From Streptomyces sclerotialus (GTDB lineage Bacteria > Actinomycetota > Actinomycetes > Streptomycetales > Streptomycetaceae): a DNA stretch of 64,000 nucleotides. The stretch lies in contig JODX01000014.1 in the NCBI GenBank assembly GCA_000719105.1, forward strand, positions 62,001 to 126,000, in the 5' to 3' direction. This document shows positions 41,394 through 50,893 of the stretch, in pieces (within the stretch, counting starts at the first letter, position 1; each line of letters begins with the position of its first letter). The notes under the pieces were generated by a model, which was not told the DNA's origin, ran no database searches, and saw only the letters and a list, made by a program, of their open reading frames with translations. Both the position numbers and the translations under genes were made by a program.

Positions 41394-44389
41394 GGCTGCA
41401 CCGTCTCGACATCACCGCCTTCGGGCCCTTCGGCGGCTCTCAGACCGTCGACTTCGACGAGCTGTCGGCCGCCGGGCTGTTCCTGCTGCACGGGCCGACC
41501 GGCGCCGGCAAGACGTCCGTCCTGGACGCCGTCTGCTACGCCCTGTACGGCAGCGTGCCCGGCGCCCGGCAGAGCGGCGGAGGGCAGGGGCTGTCCCTGC
41601 GCAGCGACCACGCGGCGCCGTCCACGCGCACCGAGGTCCGGCTCGACCTCACCGTCGCCGGACGCCGGCTGGAGATCACCCGGCAGCCGCCCTGGGAGCG
41701 CCCCAAGAGGCGCGGCACCGGCACGACGGTCGACAAGGCGCAGACCTGGCTGCGCGAGTACGACGCGGCGGCGGGTACCTGGAAGGACCTCAGCCGCTCC
41801 CACCAGGAGATCGGCGAGGAGATCACCCAGCTCCTCGGCATGAGCCGCGAACAGTTCTGCCAGGTGGTGCTGCTGCCCCAGGGCGACTTCGCACGGTTCC
41901 TGCGCGCCGACGCCGAGGCCCGGGGCAGACTGCTGGGCCGGCTCTTCGACACCCACCGCTTCGCCGAGGTGGAGAAGCGCCTCGCCGAGCGGCGCCGCGC
42001 GACCGAGGCGGACGTGCGCGCGGGCGACGCCGAGCTGCTCGCCGACGCGCACCGGATGCAGCAGGCCGCGGGCGACGGGACGCGCCCGCCCGCGCTGGAG
42101 CCGGGCGACCCCGGGCTCGCCGACGCCGTCCTGGCCTGGGCCGCCGTGGCCCGCAGCACCGCGCGCGAGCGGCTCACCGTCGCGCACTGCGCACGGTCGG
42201 CCGCCGAGTCCGCGCGGACCGCCGCCGAGCGCGCCCTGGACGACGTACGCGAGCGGGCCCGGCTGCAGCGGCGGTTCGCGGAGGCGCGGGAGCGGGCCGC
42301 ACGGCTCCAGGAACGGGCCCCCGCCCACGAGGAGGCGCGGACGCGGATGGAGCGGGCCCGCAAGGCCGAGGCCGTGGCGCCCGCGCTGGAGCTGCGCGAC
42401 GCGGCCGAGACGGAGCACCGCCGGGCGGCGGCGGACGAGGCACGCGCGCGGGGGCAGCTGCCCGGGGAGTACGCCGAGGCGGGCGCGGCCGGGCTGGCCG
42501 CCGCCGCGCGCCGGGCCGCCGGGGAACTGGGCGGCCTCGCGTCCGCGCGGCGCGCCGAGCAGCGGCTGGCCGGCATCGTCGCCGAGCGGGCGGACCTGGA
42601 CCGTCAGGAACGCGCCGACGAGGAGGTCCTCCGGGAGGCCGGGAGCTGGCTCGCCGGCTGGGAGGCGGCCCGCGCGGATCTGCGGGACCGGGTCGAGTCC
42701 GCGCAGGAGGCCGCCACGCGCGCGGAGCAGCTCGCCGTACGGTGCGAGCCCGCCCGCAAGCGGCTCGACGCGGCCCGGCTGCGGGACCGGCTCGCCCAGG
42801 ACACCGACCGGGCCCAGGCCCGTGCGCTCGCCTCCCGTGAGCGGGCCGCGGACGCCCGCGCCCACTGGCTCGACCTCAAGGAACAGCGCCTGAAGGGCAT
42901 CGCCGCGGAGCTCGCCGCCGGCCTCGTCGACGGCGAGCCCTGCGCGGTCTGCGGCGCCACCGGGCATCCGGCGCCCGCCCGGAAGATCGCCGGGCACGTC
43001 GGCCGGGAGGCGGAGGAGGAGGCCCTCGCCGCCTACCAGCGCGCCGACGAGGACCGCGCCGAGGACGAGCGGCGGCTCGCCGTCGCCCGCGAGGCACTGG
43101 CCGCCGCCACCGCCGAGGCGGGCGACACGCCCACCGGCCGGCTCGCCGGGGAAGTGGCGGAGCTGGAGCGGGAGCACGCCGGCGCGCGCGCCGCGGCATC
43201 GGGGCTGCACACCGCCAAGGAAGCCCTCCGGCAGGCCGAACAGGAACGCGAGCACCGGCTGGAGGCCCAGCAGGAGGCCGCCCGCCGGGTCGCCTCCCGC
43301 GCCTCCCTCCGGGAGGCGCTCGACCGGGAGAGCACCGCACTGGAGGAGGAGCTCGCCACGGCCCGGGGCGCCGCCGACAGCGTGTCCGCGCGGGCCGCGC
43401 AGCTGGAGCGGCAGGCCGCGCGGCTCACCGAGGCCGCCGACGCGGCCCGGGCCGCCGAGGAGGCGGCGCATCGGCTGAAGGACGCCGACGCACGTCTCGC
43501 CGACGCCGCGTTCCGCGCCGGGTTCGACACCCCGCAGGCCGCCGCGGACGCCCTCCTCGACGACGCCGCCCACCGCGATCTGCAACGGCGGCTCGACGCC
43601 TGGCAGACGGAGGAGGCCGCGGTACGGGCGGTGCTCGCCGAGGCCGACACGGCGGCCGCCGCCCAGCTGCCGCCCGCCGACCTCCAGGGCGCCGAGCGCA
43701 CCGCCGAGGCCGCCGCCCGGCGACTCCAGGACGCGGTGTCCGCCTATGACGCGGCCGCCCGCCGCTGTACCGAACTCGACCGGCTGTCCGCGCGGGCCGC
43801 CACCTTCGTACGGCGTCTCGCGCCGCTCCGCCGCCAGTACGACCGCGTGGCCCGCATGGCCTCGCTCGCGGCGGGCACCTCGGCGGACAACGAACGCCGG
43901 ATGCGCCTGGAGGCGTACGTGCTCGCCGCCCGCCTGGAACAGGTGGCCGCCGCCGCGACCGTACGGCTGCGGCGCATGTCGTCCGGGCGCTACACCCTCG
44001 TCCACTCCGCGGACCGCGCCGGGCGGGGGCGCAGCGGGCTCGGACTGCACGTCGTCGACGCCTGGACCGGGCGGGAGCGCGACACGGCCACGCTCTCCGG
44101 CGGCGAGACGTTCTTCGCCTCGCTCGCCCTCGCCCTCGGCCTCGCGGACGTCGTCACCGACGAGGCGGGCGGTGTGCGCCTCGACACCCTCTTCATCGAC
44201 GAGGGCTTCGGCAGCCTGGACGACCAGACGCTGGACGAGGTCCTGGACGTCCTCGACTCCCTGCGGGAGCGCGACCGGAGCGTGGGCATCGTCAGCCATG
44301 TGGCGGACCTGCGGCGGCGCGTCCACGCGCAGCTGGAGGTCGTGAAGGGAAGGTCCGGATCGGCCGTACGGCAGCGGGGAGCCGGGTGA
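41390..44389 (+). CDS. sbcC: Exonuclease SbcC (Rad50-type ATPase)
   Basis: A 999-residue SMC-like ATPase. N-terminal Walker A GPTGAGKTS (about 36-44), Q-loop in VVLLPQGDFARFLRA, long Ala/Arg/Glu-rich coiled coils, the zinc-hook CAVCGATGHP (CxxC, about 517-526), then the ABC signature TLSGGETFFASLALALGL and Walker B TLFIDEGFGSLD near the C-terminus. Start GTG 41390 overlaps the SbcD stop. Partner of SbcD in double-strand break repair and hairpin cleavage. Its antisense strand is open over most of its length; this is a high-GC artefact. Confidence 0.96.
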   Translation: MRLHRLDITAFGPFGGSQTVDFDELSAAGLFLLHGPTGAGKTSVLDAVCYALYGSVPGARQSGGGQGLSLRSDHAAPSTRTEVRLDLTVAGRRLEITRQPPWERPKRRGTGTTVDKAQTWLREYDAAAGTWKDLSRSHQEIGEEITQLLGMSREQFCQVVLLPQGDFARFLRADAEARGRLLGRLFDTHRFAEVEKRLAERRRATEADVRAGDAELLADAHRMQQAAGDGTRPPALEPGDPGLADAVLAWAAVARSTARERLTVAHCARSAAESARTAAERALDDVRERARLQRRFAEARERAARLQERAPAHEEARTRMERARKAEAVAPALELRDAAETEHRRAAADEARARGQLPGEYAEAGAAGLAAAARRAAGELGGLASARRAEQRLAGIVAERADLDRQERADEEVLREAGSWLAGWEAARADLRDRVESAQEAATRAEQLAVRCEPARKRLDAARLRDRLAQDTDRAQARALASRERAADARAHWLDLKEQRLKGIAAELAAGLVDGEPCAVCGATGHPAPARKIAGHVGREAEEEALAAYQRADEDRAEDERRLAVAREALAAATAEAGDTPTGRLAGEVAELEREHAGARAAASGLHTAKEALRQAEQEREHRLEAQQEAARRVASRASLREALDRESTALEEELATARGAADSVSARAAQLERQAARLTEAADAARAAEEAAHRLKDADARLADAAFRAGFDTPQAAADALLDDAAHRDLQRRLDAWQTEEAAVRAVLAEADTAAAAQLPPADLQGAERTAEAAARRLQDAVSAYDAAARRCTELDRLSARAATFVRRLAPLRRQYDRVARMASLAAGTSADNERRMRLEAYVLAARLEQVAAAATVRLRRMSSGRYTLVHSADRAGRGRSGLGLHVVDAWTGRERDTATLSGGETFFASLALALGLADVVTDEAGGVRLDTLFIDEGFGSLDDQTLDEVLDVLDSLRERDRSVGIVSHVADLRRRVHAQLEVVKGRSGSAVRQRGAG

Positions 44390-44411
44390 GGGACGCCGCC
44401 CTCAGCTGCTC

Positions 44412-44858
44412 TCAGCGGCTGAGCGCGCGCCGGGGCAGCGGCGACGAGTAGACGATGCTCGTCGTCACCGAACCCAGCGCCCCGATCCTCCCCGACACCT
44501 CCTCCAGATGACGCATCGAACGGGCCGCGACCTTGATGACGAAGCAGTCGTCGCCCGTGACGTGGTGCGCCTCCAGGATCTCGGGCGTCACGGCGACCAG
44601 GTCGTGGAACGGCTTGTAGTTGCCGTTCGGGTAGCGCAGCCGTACGAAGGCCAGGATCGGCAGCCCCAGCCGCTCCGGGTCCACGACGGCCGCGTACCCC
44701 TGGATGACCCCCGCCTCCTCCATCCGCCGCACCCGCTCGGTGACCGCGCTCGCGGACATCGAGACGGCGCGTGCGAGGTCGGTGAAGCTGGCCCGGCCCT
44801 CCCGCTGGAGGACGTCGAGGATGCGCCAGTCGGTGGCGTCCGGGGAATACACGGTCAT
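44412..44858 (-). CDS. Lrp/AsnC-family regulator
   Basis: A 148-residue Lrp-type protein: N-terminal HTH (about 8-55, FTDLARAVSMSASAVTERVRRMEEAGVI) and C-terminal RAM effector domain (about 65-140, with HHVTGDDCFVIKV). ATG 44858 has no clear ribosome site but a TATTCC-like -10 lies 9 nt upstream, suggesting a leaderless message. Divergent from a rhodanese gene 122 bp away, which it probably controls; the ligand is likely an amino acid, perhaps Cys or Met given the sulfur theme (inference). Confidence 0.92.
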   Translation of the reverse strand: MTVYSPDATDWRILDVLQREGRASFTDLARAVSMSASAVTERVRRMEEAGVIQGYAAVVDPERLGLPILAFVRLRYPNGNYKPFHDLVAVTPEILEAHHVTGDDCFVIKVAARSMRHLEEVSGRIGALGSVTTSIVYSSPLPRRALSR

Positions 44859-44980
44859 GAACGAGGAATAGCAGGGGAATCCACGGTCGATCAAGAAATG
44901 TGCCGTGGGGATCCCCTTCAGAGAGGGGCTCGCCGACCGTAGATTCATGGTCATCGAGAACCGCCGGAGGAAGGCCCCCT

Positions 44981-45496
44981 GTGAACACCACCGTGAACAT
45001 CGCCGTGAACACCGCCGTGAGCACCACCCCGACCGTGAACCCCGTCCTGCGCGTCCCGCCGGCGGCCCCCGCCGCCGCGGCCGCGTACTTCCGTGCGAGC
45101 CTCGCCTTCCACGCCGACGTCTCCGACGTGGCGGCCGCCCTCGCCGCCGGCGGCGACCCCGGTTTCGTCGTCCTGGACTCACGCTCGACGGAGGCCTGGG
45201 ACCAGGGCCACGTCCCCGGCGCGCTCCACCTGCCCACCGCGCTGATCCCCGAACAGGCCGAACGGCTCCTCGACAAGGCCGTCCCGGTCGTCACGTACTG
45301 CTGGGGCCCGGGCTGCAACGGAGCCACCCGCGCGGCCCTCGCCCTCGCCGAACTCGGCTTCCAGGTCAAGGAGATGCTCGGCGGCTTCGAGTACTGGGCG
45401 CGCGAGGGCTTTCCGTACGACACCTGGCAGGGTACCGAGCGCCGCGCCCTCGACCCGCTGACGGCCCCGGTGGACGCGGAGGACTGCGGCTGCTGA
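44981..45496 (+). CDS. Rhodanese-domain protein
   Basis: A 171-residue protein with a repetitive N-terminus (NTTVNIAVNTAVSTT) and one rhodanese domain (about 50-150). Active-site loop TYCWGPGCNGATRAA contains the catalytic Cys; the loop CWGPGCNG is longer than the usual CxxxxR and typical of a subgroup. VLDSRSTEAWDQGHVPGALHLP is the family entry motif. The C-terminus ends DAEDCGC. Likely a sulfurtransferase. GTG 44981 with GGAGG about 10 nt upstream. Divergent from an Lrp regulator. Confidence 0.9.
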   Translation: MNTTVNIAVNTAVSTTPTVNPVLRVPPAAPAAAAAYFRASLAFHADVSDVAAALAAGGDPGFVVLDSRSTEAWDQGHVPGALHLPTALIPEQAERLLDKAVPVVTYCWGPGCNGATRAALALAELGFQVKEMLGGFEYWAREGFPYDTWQGTERRALDPLTAPVDAEDCGC

Positions 45497-45593
45497 GGGG
45501 GAGGAAGAGAGAGACAGGGAGAGGCAGGGAGAGGCGGTCCGGGAAGCCTGGGGCAGCCCGAGAATCCGTCAACTCCCGTGTATTTTCTGGCGC

Positions 45594-46109
45594 ATGGCGC
45601 GATACGCGGAACCAGGTGTGACGGAGTGGGTGGAGTCGGGTGGGGGCCCGCTCATAGCGGTACCGGAGGCCGTGCTGCCGTTCTGGACCGGGGCGGACGG
45701 CGACGAGCCGTCGTCCGACTACGACCGGGCGTGTGCCGTCGACGGCCATGTCGGGCTGGTGCCCGTCGGCGACACCAGGGCACTGGTCCTCGGTGACGAG
45801 CCCGCCTCCACCGCCTTTCTGCCGGAGTACGGCACGTTCGTGCGGTGGTGCGCGGCAGACTCCGAGGAGGAGCTGCTGGCGCAGGTGCCCGCGGCGCTCG
45901 ACGCGGCGGTGTGGGCGCCGGAGGTGGAGTGGCGGGTGCCGGGAGCGGTCGTCCTGTTCGACGCCGCCTGGCCGGGGGACGGCTCGGAGCAGACGGACCA
46001 TGTGCGGGTCGAGCTGGAGCCGGGGCGGTACGGCGTGCGGGCGGCCCATGTGCCGGCCGGCCCCGAGACCTGGCTCGGACTCGTCCACCTGCGACGGCTC
46101 GTGAACTGA
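45594..46109 (+). CDS. Imm21-like immunity protein
   Basis: A 171-residue soluble protein resembling the Imm21 family of polymorphic-toxin immunity proteins: WVESGGGPLIAVPE at the start, SDYDRACAVDGHVGLVPVG, ALVLGDEPASTAFLPE and FVRWCAADSEEELL. No toxin gene is next to it. ATG 45594 lies 8 nt after a TATTTT box (45581-45586), so the message is probably leaderless. It may be an orphan immunity gene or a domesticated relative. Confidence 0.75.
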   Translation: MARYAEPGVTEWVESGGGPLIAVPEAVLPFWTGADGDEPSSDYDRACAVDGHVGLVPVGDTRALVLGDEPASTAFLPEYGTFVRWCAADSEEELLAQVPAALDAAVWAPEVEWRVPGAVVLFDAAWPGDGSEQTDHVRVELEPGRYGVRAAHVPAGPETWLGLVHLRRLVN

Positions 46110-46211
46110 ACGGTGGCGCGCGGAGGTGCGGAACCGCTGTGCGCCGCGTCCGCCACGCCCCGCGCGTTATTCGCGTGCGCGCCGCCTCCGCTCCACGCAT
46201 GATGGATCACC

Positions 46212-47057
46212 ATGCACCGGCTTCCCCACCCCGCACCCGAAGACCTGCGCCGTGACCCGCTGCCCCTGCGGGGCCGCACCGCCCTCGTCACCGGGGCGAG
46301 CAGACGCGGCGGTATCGGGTACGCCGTGGCCCGCCGTCTCGCCGCGTACGGAGCGAGCGTCTATCTGCACCACCACGTGCCGCACGACGCCGCCATGCCC
46401 TGGGGCGCCGACCGTCCCGAGGACGTCGCCGCCGCGGTGCGCGAGGCGCTCGGCGACCCCCACGCGCGCGTGGCGCACGGACCGGGCGACCTCTCCGACC
46501 CCGCCGCACCGGCCGAGCTGATCGCGACGGCCGCGGACGCGCTCGGCGGGCGCCTCGACATCCTCGTCGCCAACCACGCGCTGTCCGGCTCCGACGGCAC
46601 CCTCGACACGATCGACGCCGCGATGCTCGATGCGCACTGGGCGGTCGACACCCGGTCCGTGCTCCTGCTCGTGCAGGCGTACGCGCGGCTGCGTGCCGAC
46701 CTCCCGCCGCGCACCCCGGGCGGGCGCGTGGTGATGATGACCTCCGGGCAGAACCTCGGCGGCGGCATGCCCGGCGAGATCGCCTACGCCCTGCAGAAGG
46801 GCGCCCTCGCGTCGATCACCCGCTCCCTGTCCACGACACTCGCCGATCTGGCCGTCACCGTGAACACCGTCAATCCCGGCCCGGTGGACACCGGCTACAT
46901 GACGGGTGAGGCGTACGAGACGATCGCCTCCATGTTCCCGGCGGGCCGCTGGGGCATGCCGGACGACCCCGCCCGTCTCATCTCCTGGCTCGCGACGGAC
47001 GAGGCCGAGTGGGTCACAGGGCAGGTCATCGACTCGGAGGGCGGCTTCCGGCGCTGA
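46212..47057 (+). CDS. SDR-family oxidoreductase
   Basis: A 281-residue SDR. Nucleotide loop TGASRRGGIGYAVAR (an extended TGxxxxxGIG form), NHALSG in place of NNAG, Ser in MMTSGQNLGGG and catalytic YALQK (Tyr-x3-Lys). The C-terminal TGQVIDSEGGFRR is typical of FabG-like enzymes. The extra residues in the first loop resemble the BacG/aminoglycoside-associated SDRs. ATG 46212. Substrate unknown. Convergent with the DUF885 gene. Confidence 0.9.
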   Translation: MHRLPHPAPEDLRRDPLPLRGRTALVTGASRRGGIGYAVARRLAAYGASVYLHHHVPHDAAMPWGADRPEDVAAAVREALGDPHARVAHGPGDLSDPAAPAELIATAADALGGRLDILVANHALSGSDGTLDTIDAAMLDAHWAVDTRSVLLLVQAYARLRADLPPRTPGGRVVMMTSGQNLGGGMPGEIAYALQKGALASITRSLSTTLADLAVTVNTVNPGPVDTGYMTGEAYETIASMFPAGRWGMPDDPARLISWLATDEAEWVTGQVIDSEGGFRR

Positions 47058-47156
47058 GTGGGCGTTCCTCTGACGGACCGGCCGTACGGCGGGCCGGGCG
47101 CACCGGCCCGCCGTACCCGGACACGCACGTGACCGTCGGACCGGTCATCGGACCGG

Positions 47157-48848
47157 TCAGAGGCGCGACAGCTCGTCCACCAGATCATCGAGCCCCAGCG
47201 ACCCCTGCGACAGCGCCGCCATGTGCCATGCCTTCGGGTCGAAGGCGTCACCGTGGCGCTCGCGGGCCTTCTCGCGGCCGAGCAGCCAGGCACGCTCGCC
47301 CAGCTTGTAGCCGATGGCCTGGCCCGGGATGGTCAGATAGCGGGTCAGCTCGCTCTCCACGAAGTCCGCCGGGCGGCTGCTGTGCGCGCCGAAGAACTCC
47401 TGCGCCAGCTCCGGCGTCCACCGCTCACCCGGGTGGAACGGGGAGTCCGCCGGGATCTCCAGCTCCAGGTGCATGCCGATGTCGACGATGACCCGGGCCG
47501 CGCGCATCATCTGCGCGTCCAGGTAGCCGAGCCGCTCCTCCGCGTCCTTCAGGAAGCCCAGTTCGTCCATGAGACGTTCCGCGTACAGCGCCCAGCCCTC
47601 GGCGTTGGCGCTGACCATGCCGACGGTGGCCTGGTAGCGGGAGAGGTCCTCCGCGACGTGCACCCACTGCGCGAGCTGCAGGTGATGGCCGGGGACGCCC
47701 TCGTGGTACCAGGTCGACACCAGGTCGTACACCGGGAAGCGGGTCAGCCCCATCGTCGGCAGCCAGGTGCGGCCCGGGCGGGAGAAGTCCTCCGACGGGC
47801 CCGTGTAGTACGGGGCCGCGGCGCCGCCCGGCGGGGCGATGCGCGACTCCACCTTCCGTACCCGCTCGGCGAGTTCGAAGTGGGTGCCGTCCAGCGCCTC
47901 GATGGCCTCGTCCATCAGGCCCTGGAGCCACGTCCGGACCTCGTCGACGCCCTCGATGTGCCGGCCGTGCTCGTCGAGGTGCGCGAGCGCCACCCAGGGA
48001 GTCTCGGCACCGGGCAGGATCTTGCTGGCCTCCGTCTTCATCTCGGTAAGGAGGCGGTGGTACTCGGACCAGCCGTACGCGTACGCCTCGTCGAGATCCA
48101 GGTCCGTGCCGTTGTAGTAGCGGGACCAGCGGGCGTAGCGCTCGCGGCCCACCACGTTCGGCGCGCCCTCGATCGTCGGCGCGTACACGTCGCGCATCCA
48201 GTCGCGCAGCTCCACGACGGCCGCGGTCGCCGTACGGGCCGCCTCGTCCAGCTCCGCGCGCAGCGCGTCCGGGCCGGCCGACGCGAAGTCCTCGAACCAG
48301 CCGCGGCCCGAACCGTCCACGTCCGCCCACTCGGTGAGCTGCTCGACGAAGGTCGCCGTCGGACGCGGGGCCGCGTACAGCTTGCGCTCCAGACCGAGGG
48401 AGAGGGACTCGCGGTAGCCCGCCAGCGCGGCCGGCACCGCCCGCAGCCGCTCGGCGATCGCCGCCCAGTCCTCCTCCGTGTCGGCGGGCGTCACGGTGAA
48501 GACCTCGCGCACCGCGTGCGGCGGCGTGCTCATGTTGCCGACCGCGCGCAGGCCCTCCTCGGCGTCGTGCACGGCGAGTTCGGCGGTGAGCCGCTCGCGC
48601 AGCAGCCGGGCGCAGCGGCGCTCGACGTCACTGTCCGCGCCGGGCTGCCGCTCCGCCTCGTCGAGCCGCGCGAGCGTCGCCCGCATCAGCTCCGCCAGGG
48701 CCTCCTGACCCGCGGGCGAGGTGTCGGGCAGCCGGCTCGAACTCTCCTTCACGCCGAGGTAGGTACCGGTCACCGGGTCGAGGGCGATGAGCTCGTCGAC
48801 GTAACGGTCGGCGACCTCGCGGGGCAGCGGGCTGATGGTGTTCGACAT
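47157..48848 (-). CDS. DUF885 family putative metallopeptidase
   Basis: A 563-residue DUF885 protein. The active-site segment STWYHEGVPGHHLQLAQW (about 380-397) contains HE and GHH, the likely zinc ligands of this gluzincin-like family; the Glu in NAEGWALYAERLM is the third ligand. The rest is helical. No signal peptide, so probably cytosolic. ATG 48848 with GAGGAT 6 nt upstream. Family members are annotated as carboxypeptidase-like, but substrates are not well known. An Lrp gene lies 63 bp upstream on the same strand. Confidence 0.9.
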   Translation of the reverse strand: MSNTISPLPREVADRYVDELIALDPVTGTYLGVKESSSRLPDTSPAGQEALAELMRATLARLDEAERQPGADSDVERRCARLLRERLTAELAVHDAEEGLRAVGNMSTPPHAVREVFTVTPADTEEDWAAIAERLRAVPAALAGYRESLSLGLERKLYAAPRPTATFVEQLTEWADVDGSGRGWFEDFASAGPDALRAELDEAARTATAAVVELRDWMRDVYAPTIEGAPNVVGRERYARWSRYYNGTDLDLDEAYAYGWSEYHRLLTEMKTEASKILPGAETPWVALAHLDEHGRHIEGVDEVRTWLQGLMDEAIEALDGTHFELAERVRKVESRIAPPGGAAAPYYTGPSEDFSRPGRTWLPTMGLTRFPVYDLVSTWYHEGVPGHHLQLAQWVHVAEDLSRYQATVGMVSANAEGWALYAERLMDELGFLKDAEERLGYLDAQMMRAARVIVDIGMHLELEIPADSPFHPGERWTPELAQEFFGAHSSRPADFVESELTRYLTIPGQAIGYKLGERAWLLGREKARERHGDAFDPKAWHMAALSQGSLGLDDLVDELSRL

Positions 48849-48911
48849 GCGGACATCCTCGTACGCCGACGGGCACCGCGTCAGCCCGATTGCGGCAGGT
48901 TGTACCCCTGC

Positions 48912-49472
48912 TCAGCCGGATTTCGCCGAGGGCGTGACCTGCTGATCGCCGGATGGCGACGGCGGCGCGTGCTGCTCCGGCGGCAGCGGCGGCCCGTGCC
49001 GCTCGGGCGGCAGCAGCGGTCCGCAGTCCCATTGCTGGAAGATCAGCCGGGTCTCCACCCGGGCCACCTCGCGCCGGGCCGTGAACTCGTCCAGGACCAG
49101 CCGCTGCAGATCCGCCATGTCCGCGACCGCCACATGCACGAGGTAGTCGTCGGGTCCCGTCAGATGGAACACGGTCAGCGACTCCGGCAGCGCCCTGATC
49201 CGCTCCACGAACGGCCCCACCAACTCCCGCCGGTGCGGCCTCACCTGAACCGACAGCAACGCCTGAAGCCCCCGTCCCAGCTTGGCCGGATCGAGCCGCA
49301 GCCGGTGACCGAGGATCACGCCCGCCCGGCGCAGCCGGGTCACCCGGTCCAGACACGTCGACGGCGCCACCCCGACCTGCGCGGCGAGATCGCGGTACGT
49401 GGTCCGTGCATCGTTCTGCAGCAGCCGCAGAAGGTGGAGGTCCACCGGATCCAGTACGACAGAGTCGGCCAT
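48912..49472 (-). CDS. Lrp/AsnC-family regulator
   Basis: A 186-residue Lrp regulator: HTH (about 8-55, YRDLAAQVGVAPSTCLDRVTRLRRAGVI), RAM domain (about 65-145, VFHLTGPDDYLVHVAV), and a Pro-rich C-terminal tail of about 35 residues (LLPPERHGPPLPPEQHAPP). ATG 49472. Only 59 bp separate it from the divergent trans-sulfuration enzyme; the layout is the common BkdR/MdeR-like one, where Lrp activates a methionine or cysteine lyase gene. Confidence 0.93.
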   Translation of the reverse strand: MADSVVLDPVDLHLLRLLQNDARTTYRDLAAQVGVAPSTCLDRVTRLRRAGVILGHRLRLDPAKLGRGLQALLSVQVRPHRRELVGPFVERIRALPESLTVFHLTGPDDYLVHVAVADMADLQRLVLDEFTARREVARVETRLIFQQWDCGPLLPPERHGPPLPPEQHAPPSPSGDQQVTPSAKSG

Positions 49473-49531
49473 GGGCCGAACGTAACACGGACTTCGGAGC
49501 CGTCCACCCGGTCTCTGTTCAGCCTGATCGC

Positions 49532-50893
49532 ATGGACACGGACATGGGCACAGACACGAACCCGGGCACGAATCCGGGTACGGACCTGGGCACGAACACG
49601 GGCACGGACCCGGGCACGGACCCCATCGGCTCCGGGACGTACGCGGCGAACGCTCACGGACACGAGGCGGCTCCGTGGACCCTGGCCACCGCGGCCGTGC
49701 ACGCCGGCCGCGAGGACCTCGCACGCCAGGGACTCCACGCCCCGCCGATCGACCTGTCCACCACCTACCCCTCGTACGACAGCCGGGGCGAGGCCGCCCG
49801 TATCGATGCCTTCGCCGCCGACGGCAGGGAACCGGAGGGGCCGCCGGTCTACGGACGGCTCGGCAACCCCACCGTCGCCCGCTTCGAGACGGCCCTCGCC
49901 CGGCTGGAGGGGACCGAGAGCGCGGTCGCCTTCGCCAGCGGTATGGCCGCGCTGAGCGCCGTACTGCTCGCGCGTGCCGGGACGGGCCTGCGCCATGTCG
50001 TCGCCGTGCGGCCCCTGTACGGCTGCAGCGATCACCTGCTGACCGCCGGGCTGCTGGGCTCCGAGGTGACCTGGGTGGACCCGGCGGGCATCGGGGCGGC
50101 GCTGCGGCCCGACACCGGCCTGGTGATCGTCGAGTCGCCGGCCAATCCGACGCTCGCCGAGATCGACCTGCGCGCCGTCGCCCACGCCTGCGGCTCGGTG
50201 CCGCTCCTCGTGGACAACACCTTCGCGACGCCGGTGCTGCAGCGCCCGGCCGAGGCGGGGGCGCGGCTCGTCCTGCACAGCGCGACCAAGTACCTCGGCG
50301 GACACGGTGACGTCATGGCCGGAGTCGTGGCCTGCGACGAGGAGTTCGCGGGCCGGCTGCGGCAGGTGCGCTTCGCCACGGGCGGCGTGCTGCATCCGCT
50401 GGCCGGCTATCTGCTGCTCCGCGGCCTCGCGACGCTGCCGGTACGGGTCCGGGCGGCCTCCGCGACCGCCGCCGAACTCGCCCGCCGGCTCGGCGCCGAC
50501 CCGCGCGTCGCCCGCGTCCACTACCCGCGGCTCGGCGGCGCCATGGTGGCCTTCGAGGTGCTGGGCGATCCGCACCGGGTCATCGCCGGGGTCCGCCTGA
50601 TCACGCCCGCGGTCAGCCTCGGCAGCGTCGACACCCTCATCCAGCACCCGGCGTCCATCAGCCATCGCATCGTGGACGAGACCGACCGCCGCGGAGCCGG
50701 CGTCGGCGACCGGCTGCTGCGGATGTCCGTCGGTCTGGAGGACGTCGAGGACCTGTGGACGGACCTGGACGGGGCGCTGGGGGCGTCGGGGGCGCTCGAT
50801 CACCAGTTCACGTCGGTCACCACCCGGGCCCCTGCGCCGCCTGGTCGTACGGCAGCCGGGAGGGCACGGGCGTCGCGTGCAGGCGGGCCGTGA
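49532..50893 (+). CDS. Trans-sulfuration family PLP enzyme (methionine gamma-lyase/cystathionine lyase-like)
   Basis: A 453-residue Cys/Met-metabolism PLP enzyme. PLP-binding motifs: GRLGNPTVARFE, SGMAALSAV, VDNTFATP and the Schiff-base Lys in SATKYLGGHGD. Near the C-terminus RMSVGLEDVEDLW is the usual end; the last 35 residues (after about 418) are an added low-complexity tail that overlaps the convergent GNAT gene by 77 bp. The N-terminal 45 residues are also low-complexity (GTNPGTDLGTNTGTDPGTD). Divergent Lrp regulator suggests amino-acid-induced degradation. The exact reaction (gamma-lyase, beta-lyase or synthase) cannot be told. Confidence 0.9.
   Translation: MDTDMGTDTNPGTNPGTDLGTNTGTDPGTDPIGSGTYAANAHGHEAAPWTLATAAVHAGREDLARQGLHAPPIDLSTTYPSYDSRGEAARIDAFAADGREPEGPPVYGRLGNPTVARFETALARLEGTESAVAFASGMAALSAVLLARAGTGLRHVVAVRPLYGCSDHLLTAGLLGSEVTWVDPAGIGAALRPDTGLVIVESPANPTLAEIDLRAVAHACGSVPLLVDNTFATPVLQRPAEAGARLVLHSATKYLGGHGDVMAGVVACDEEFAGRLRQVRFATGGVLHPLAGYLLLRGLATLPVRVRAASATAAELARRLGADPRVARVHYPRLGGAMVAFEVLGDPHRVIAGVRLITPAVSLGSVDTLIQHPASISHRIVDETDRRGAGVGDRLLRMSVGLEDVEDLWTDLDGALGASGALDHQFTSVTTRAPAPPGRTAAGRARASRAGGP

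Noticed and set aside
40850..44326. A 1158-codon open frame antisense to sbcDC
   Set aside because: It mirrors the sbcC coding sequence, is Gly/Arg/Pro-rich with no motif, and is expected from third-position GC bias.
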